NCBI GenBank assembly: GCA_030248295.1
Contig: JASANH010001202.1
Span: forward strand, 310,001-374,000
Length of the DNA stretch: 64,000 nucleotides
Direction: 5' to 3'
Source of the DNA: Mesodorylaimus sp. YZB2_4
Lineage: Eukaryota > Nematoda > Enoplea > Dorylaimida > Dorylaimidae
Under the pieces are notes generated by a model. The model searched no databases and was not told the origin of the DNA. It saw only the letters and a program-made list of their open reading frames with translations. Positions 58,841 to 64,000 of this stretch are shown one piece after another (within the stretch, counting starts at the first letter, position 1; every line of letters starts with the position of its first letter). Position numbers and translations under genes: made by a program.

Positions 58841-60797
58841 TCAGACGTAACTTAATCGATGCCTTCGTTCGCTAACCATCACCGTCAACGAAATACCTGT
58901 CTCGTCGGGACAAGTGCCTAAACTTACGGTAGTATTTCGTCGAGATAATCTGTCGTCTGACCATTTTCGTGATGTGATATTCTTTGAAAAGAAACATTTC
59001 GAAGAGTAATAAATAAAAAGAGTTCGATATTTCGTGCAGTACACAAGGTAGATAATAAACGTTGACGAAGAGTTCAGAACAACCAAAATATTGGATATGT
59101 CCATAGCGATAAAGGCGTGAGTCGCGTAGGGCCCGTCGAACAAGCTCGGATTTATCACTTCCAGCAAATTAAGTACGAACGGGGGTGTTGTGAAGCAGGC
59201 GAAGATCAGGGTGATCACCTAAAATCAAGAGATCAATTGTGGTTGATATGGGCGACTCATACGCTTGCAGTTAGTCCTGACTGCAAGCGTATGAGCCGGA
59301 CTTGACTATCCAGCCGTCGGCTTGTTTGAGGAGAGGGATAATCAAGGCAGAAGGTGGACCAAGCAGCCGGCCCCAACCAGCCCAAGATGTTGTGAGGTAC
59401 TTACCACAATCATTTGAGAAGTCTTCCGTTGTTGGCGCTCCACTCGACTGGCTCTTCTCAACTTTTCCTTCGCGACAGCACGCAGCGAGCACACAACGAA
59501 CATGTTCAACACTAAAATGACCGCAAAAGGGCCCAAGAAATGAGTGACCATGTAGAGCAGGACGTAGTAATATAGAAAGTAGTCGCTGTTATCTCTGAGT
59601 AACGGTCTTATTATGGAATCTGGTGTGCGTTCGTATTCCCAAAATCGAACAACATTGTAGAAAATGGCCGAAAATATGATTGCCGATTGAGCAAGTTTTG
59701 CTTTCCCACACGTCAGTAGCTTGTATCTCTGCAATGGCGTGTGCACTGCAACGTATCTGAAAAGGGGTTCATGCTCATGTTCATGTTCATGTTTTACCAC
59801 ATCACCAAACGCTTATGCGCACTCGAGGGTGAAGGGACACATTTTACACGAAATGATTTACCGGCCCGCGAGTCGAACACTCGCCCGTAACTGCGCACCT
59901 GGCGTGAGAGGCAGATGCCTAACCCACCACGCCACGAGGCCGGTGGGTTAGGGGTGATTTGTGACACTCTGGTTGCGTGACTGCAAAATCATCTCAATTT
60001 TTTATTGATCTCAGGAAAGAATAACGCAAGTGGGAGCCTAATGTGCAAGATTACGCAACGCGACTATCTTCCCCTGTGGAGCAACAGAACTCTGAAGATG
60101 CACTCAATAAACCCTCTATCTGTCCTAAGATACCTCTGACCGTATGAAAAAGCAGTGAACTGGATAGGAGCAGACCAGCAGCATGGCTTCGCATTACCTG
60201 TCCTTCATTGCACCAATGAGCATGCGGTGGAGCAGATATAGAAAGGCAAAATTGGGTGCGAACTGGGGTCATTCAGTCTCAGAGTTCCTCCTACCCCGTA
60301 ACAGGTCTTTTATGGTGGAATACCATGACGAGAGATCCTTCACACAATCAGTCTATGTAGCATGCCCGCGTCACACTTTCCATGTTGGGGACTGGCTCTT
60401 ACCTTTCGATAGATACCAAGACGAATGTCCATATTGATGACGTATGAGCTGACATGCTGCACGGATACAAGTACAAACTGGCCCACTCGTACATGCATTG
60501 TATGACATTGCTCCTTACAACTGCATTAATGCTGGGCAGTATGAACACGGGTATGCTCAAGGCGATCAGTGTCGTATCGATAATGCTCAATGCGGTCAAT
60601 AGAATATTGATCGGTGCCCGCATAGTCGAATGGCAGAAAATAGCGATTGACATAAGATTACCATAGAAACCCACAATGCAACAGACCAGCATGATAATGC
60701 CACTGACAAACATGGCACGATTAATGAGAGTGGGATCTAGGACGTCTTCGTAAAAGTCATAGTCTTCTATTTCGCTGCTATAGTTGCTTTGATTCAT
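58841..60797 (-). CDS. Rhodopsin-family peptide GPCR (FMRFamide-receptor-like)
   Basis: Three exons: 60797-60403, 59756-59405, 59218-58841; 374 aa, junctions in frame. The N-terminus MNQSNYSSEIEDYDFYED has an N-glycosylation sequon and acidic/tyrosine residues, as in peptide receptors. TM1 is MLVCCIVGFYGNLMSIAIF (GN motif), TM2 LLTALSIIDTTLIALSI, and TM3 ends SIERYVAVHTPLQRYK (ERY in place of DRY). TM6 VITLIFACFTTPPFVLNLL and TM7 with NSSSTFIIYLVYC (NxxxxxIIY in place of NPxxY) match invertebrate FMRFamide/orphan peptide receptors. Ligand unknown. Intron 1 holds a sense SINE A copy and intron 2 a perfect 16-bp hairpin. Confidence 0.88.
59256..59295. repeat. Perfect 16-bp hairpin in GPCR intron 2
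   Basis: CTCATACGCTTGCAGT, loop TAGTCCTG, then the exact complement to 59295. No pairing extends beyond the stem. Confidence 0.85.
59775..59942 (-). repeat. SINE family A, copy 5, in a GPCR intron
   Basis: Reverse of copy 1 with the same TTCATG tail unit, TTTACCACATCACCAAACGC, and B-box complement GAGTCGAACACTCGC. The closest relative of copy 1 within the window. Confidence 0.85.
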
Positions 60798-61786
60798 CTT
60801 TGAGCAAGCTACCTGCCCAAGGCGCTGGCCGTAACACGAAGCAAGCGTAATCGAGAAGCAGCTTATATGAAGTCGTATCAGGTCGTGATGGTCACCGGAT
60901 AGAACTCTTATTAATGACTGGAAAAAGGCCTTTCATTTCATATTCACAAGTCTGATATTTTATGCAGTTTAGCGCCTGTGCCAGAAAGGCCGAGCGGATA
61001 TGCTAAAAAAGGCAAGGGTATTCATATCATGTCTGAGAAGGATAAGCAAAAATGTCTCTCTGTGTAATGAGAAGCAGGTACGAGGCCCTCGAGGGCTAGG
61101 AAGGATAGGTGATGGGAGAAAGAGAGACTGTCATTACAACGGGACGTCACTCAAACCAGACCAAACTTGTACGATGACAATCCGCCGGGTTTCTAATGTC
61201 CGTTCCAGACTATCCTCGAGAGGGGGTTCTAATCAATTTATAGTCGGAAAGCAAGAGCCAACAGAAGCTGTCTGCCGGGAGCATCGCTCAAGGCTGCGAA
61301 AGTACAGGATGGAGTTCCTCCTTGCAACAGGGGGCACTCATAACATGATAAAGAGCACCCGCCATAGAATCTGCCTCAACATGTAAAAAATCATGGATCA
61401 GACGCGAAACTCTTTTTAAAAGTATCCATGACAAAGAATTTTCGGGACCGATTGCTTCAAAGTCATTATCGTTCTCAATCAAAAGCATTAACGGACAGTA
61501 GTTGTAAGTGGGCATAGAGAGCCAATTGTTCCATTGGCTTCGTTGTTCTATCCCCTCCCATGCGGGATGCAAGTCGATGGTTAGCATTACTGGTAGAGCG
61601 TCACTCTAAATGTCACTCATCCTGCGTAAACATCCAATATTTAGTGGAAGTTTTTGATTGTATACGTTAGAAAGAAGATAATTCTGATGACGGCTTTGGA
61701 GATTCTACTCCTAGCTAAGCGGTTGTTGGCTCCTCTCGCATCAAGTCTAATTTCACATGCTGGGCAGCCATCAGAACAAAAGGGGG
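60798..61786. other. Gene-free stretch
   Basis: Includes the upstream region of the GPCR. No supported coding frame. Confidence 0.35.
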
Positions 61787-62035
61787 ATGACCGGGAATCT
61801 CGAGAAGGCTATTCGCACAGTATCATTCGCCAAGGATCTCGAAGCTTACCAAGGGACATCCCTTTATGACAAGCTGGTCAGGTCAAGTTCTCGACGAGTG
61901 TCCAGTTCATCGAGTACTCCCTCGTCCCGCGCTGCTGGAGACTGGCGCGTGACCACCCCACGCACTACTTTCACGAGACGGCCACCCAAGATTGGACAGC
62001 ATCTAGAAAGCGAGTACCTGCTGCTCAGTTCTTAA
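61787..62035 (+). CDS. Possible small Ser/Arg-rich protein
   Basis: An 82-codon frame from ATG to stop: MTGNLEKAIRTVSFAKDLEA, then a Ser/Arg/Pro/Thr-rich part (RSSSRRVSSSSSTPSSRAAG) ending ESEYLLLSS. AATAAA-like A-rich sequence follows at once (62034-62052). The composition looks like the end of a larger cytoplasmic tail, so it may be a last exon. No family recognised. Confidence 0.3.
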   Translation: MTGNLEKAIRTVSFAKDLEAYQGTSLYDKLVRSSSRRVSSSSSTPSSRAAGDWRVTTPRTTFTRRPPKIGQHLESEYLLLSS

Positions 62036-63089
62036 AAAAATAAAAAAAAAATTCAAACGCCAACTTAATCATGCTCTTGTCGCAGCTAGCACAGCCCTGC
62101 ACTGCACAGAACAGTCGAGATTATTGAACATGAGGGTGAAGATCCAGGAAAAGAGAGGCGGCAGTCATACAGGAGCCATGAGAAATCAGTTTAGTCTGTT
62201 TCCAAGCATAGTATACTCGGTAATTGCTAAACTCATTAGCTTCTCTGAAGGCCTATCATGTTGTGAACCATGCACTTATTGTTAGCCTGCCCGACACTCT
62301 CCAAATTACATATTTTTTCCTTTGTACCCCATACAGTATGTGTCTATGGTTTAATGTCCACAGTTTTGAGTTGGTTCCATTTCGATCGAAAGTTAGAGAG
62401 TGGAAAGGGCTAATTATGTAAAGACCGAGACAGAGTATTTTTGACTTGATTTTAAAATCTCGAGTCAGACACAGCCATTTCAGGAAAATTATGTACAGCA
62501 GAGAATATCTATAACAACTTGTAAATGAGAGTTTGATTGGCCTCTGCTTCGGCAAGGACTAAATATAACTGAAAGAAATATCATACGATGAATCCATGCG
62601 AATAAATTCCGGCGTGTATGGAGCTGAGGGAAATGTTCAACTGATGCTTGTAGACGGTGTCACACGCATTCTTTCTGACATACCTAGGTAGCTTTTGAGG
62701 ATTCATGAGGAAGACAACAGTCTTGCCTGTTGTACTAATGACAAAAAGAACAGGGGCTTGCCCCGGATTTTTTCCTAATTATGCAATGTCTGATCGTGAG
62801 CCAGTTTAACCGCTGCGAGTGCGATTACAACCAACCATGCATACACACATTGATGCAAAATCGATTTGTGACTTTAGAGCAGCAAATCTGGCAAACACAA
62901 AAATCCAGTGAACGGCCTCTCTAGCACTTGAACAAACAAGCACGAGTAATGTTGCCGAATACAAAAGGTCCTGGTTTTTATAAGCAAAGACAAACAGCTG
63001 TAACCGACTTTCTCGGGGGCAGTCACTGAAGACATAATAGCCCCCTGCAATAAAGTTCGATCACTCATGTTCAGTCAGCTCAAAGTTTT
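62036..63089. other. Gene-free AT-rich stretch
   Basis: No supported gene or recognised repeat. Should include the promoter of the 63090 gene if its first exon is here. Confidence 0.35.
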
Positions 63090-63686
63090 ATGGTCTTCAG
63101 TTGGTCCAGAAACTTGCTTGAAGACAGTGTGATGTACAGCGGCGAGAAAGTACGTGGACCTCTATTTTGTGGGATCCTAGTAGCCACGCTGACATTAGGC
63201 GTCTTCGCATGTCTTGTATGGCTCAGACAAGCAACCATGGATCCATCAGTTTTCCACTCCAGGAAATGGAAAGTGAAAGATGATTTTATACTAAAAGTCG
63301 CCCAGCATATTCTCCTGTTCACCACCATACTTCGACTGTGTTTGCTCTCCACCATTCAATGCTTTTACCAGAAACGACAGAACGATCAAAAGTTTGGACC
63401 CGGTATGGCTGGCAAATTGCACAAAGCTTGTTCCAAATGGTGGTTCGCCAGTTGCGCGTGCGCCGAAGTGGTCGGTTTGGTGGCTTGCGCCGCATTGATC
63501 TCCGTACCTTACTCGAGACAGGTTGATCATGAGATGGTCTTCTTCGTGTGCCTGTTCCTATCTGCCATGGCTTCAGTCATAGCTATCGCTTTAGTGTCTA
63601 CTGCCTGGCAATGGGTGAGTGCGCTTAGCACGGATGATGGCAGAGTGTACCCGATCGGTGACGACCAAATACCCATCAGAGTGTGA
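63090..63686 (+). CDS. Four-pass membrane protein, unrecognised
   Basis: A single open exon, 198 aa. Four hydrophobic helices: GPLFCGILVATLTLGVFACL (about 24-46), VAQHILLFTTILRLCLLSTI (about 70-92), WWFASCACAEVVGLVACAAL (about 117-139) and MVFFVCLFLSAMASVIAIAL (about 152-172), with a polar tail DDGRVYPIGDDQIPIRV. A second in-frame ATG at 63132 is also possible. The layout is loosely like the second half of DRAM/TMEM150-type proteins, but no diagnostic motif is present. The long uninterrupted frame with matched hydrophobicity supports a real gene. It may have upstream exons. Confidence 0.5.
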   Translation: MVFSWSRNLLEDSVMYSGEKVRGPLFCGILVATLTLGVFACLVWLRQATMDPSVFHSRKWKVKDDFILKVAQHILLFTTILRLCLLSTIQCFYQKRQNDQKFGPGMAGKLHKACSKWWFASCACAEVVGLVACAALISVPYSRQVDHEMVFFVCLFLSAMASVIAIALVSTAWQWVSALSTDDGRVYPIGDDQIPIRV

Positions 63687-64000
63687 TCCTGTCATTGATG
63701 CGACAGACCTTTTTTCAATGTTTTGATAGCCTATGGCACTAAAAACCGTGATTGCTTCAAGCGAAACTTGGCCCAACTTGCGTATGTTACATATGTACAG
63801 GTGCACCATATCTATCATCCGAGTGCGTCTCTAGCAGCATCACTTTGCACGGTATGACGTCAACTGTTAACAAAGATTTTTCGAAAATCGAAAACAAGTT
63901 ACAGGCAAATAAATTTAAATCGAGGGTTATACGCTTGACGCACGGAGAACAAAAATTTGCATTTATAACCAGTTGCTATAAGCTGTTTAGTAAACTTGAA
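63687..64000. other. Right end of the window, no gene seen
   Basis: 3' flank of the four-pass protein gene; AT-rich toward the end. Confidence 0.4.

Noticed and set aside
51739..60797. PLD, GPCR and neuropeptide genes as a functional signalling cluster.
   Set aside because: Adjacency in an animal genome is weak evidence; strands differ, repeats separate them, and the peptide genes are about 30-40 kb away.

Overview
The window is nuclear DNA of an invertebrate animal. Protein-coding genes are split by GT-AG introns, many of them 50-60 bp, and two of 54-60 bp use GC-AG. The genes are metazoan (bestrophin, HADH, PPP1R14, LRPPRC-like, ATG12, SPTSS, phospholipase D, peptide GPCR, Ly6/three-finger, allatostatin-C-type and amidated neuropeptide precursors), and intergenic and intronic space is full of degraded transposons and tRNA-derived SINEs. 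I cannot fix the phylum. Allatostatin-C-like peptides, a precursor of Trp-containing GL/GF-amides and an EB-module protein fit a small ecdysozoan or another protostome.

Layout. 1-138 is the end of a Pro/Ala-rich protein. 1-6.5 kb is a transposon graveyard: LINE ORF1, an LTR provirus (2100-4609) that holds only an env-like gene, a SINE, and a broken LINE endonuclease/reverse transcriptase. 6.8-8.6 kb is a bestrophin. 9.4-10.1 kb is an LTR-retrotransposon integrase remnant. 11.4-12.5 kb is a two-exon neuropeptide precursor, and 14.4-14.9 kb a Ly6 gene (minus). 16.0-20.2 kb is an intact four-exon gene derived from a MULE-like transposase, with a 1.6-kb hAT-like MITE and a SINE in its introns. 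20.5-27.5 kb is an old tandem duplication: each unit carries an allatostatin-C-like precursor, followed by an EB/antistasin-type secreted protein that is intact in unit B (26.99-31.47 kb, ten exons, all introns phase 1) and a pseudogene in unit A.

From 31.6 to 50.8 kb almost every gene is on the minus strand: HADH (8 exons, 329 aa), an unrecognised basic-tailed protein (7 exons, 421 aa), a PPP1R14-type PP1 inhibitor (4 exons, 146 aa), a tubby/scramblase-like membrane protein (387 aa), an LRPPRC-like PPR protein (11 exons, 681 aa), ATG12 and the small subunit of serine palmitoyltransferase. 51.7-58.1 kb (plus) is a complete PX-PH-HKD phospholipase D (19 exons, 1094 aa), followed by a rhodopsin-family peptide GPCR (minus, 3 exons, 374 aa) and, at the right end, a four-pass membrane protein.

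The reconstructed exon chains were joined by hand from splice sites, reading phase and family conservation; every junction given keeps the frame. The genes do not form one pathway. There is a neuroendocrine theme (one amidated-peptide precursor, two allatostatin-C-like precursors, one peptide GPCR) and a lipid/membrane theme (SPTSS, PLD, HADH, scramblase-like, ATG12), but nothing shows co-regulation.
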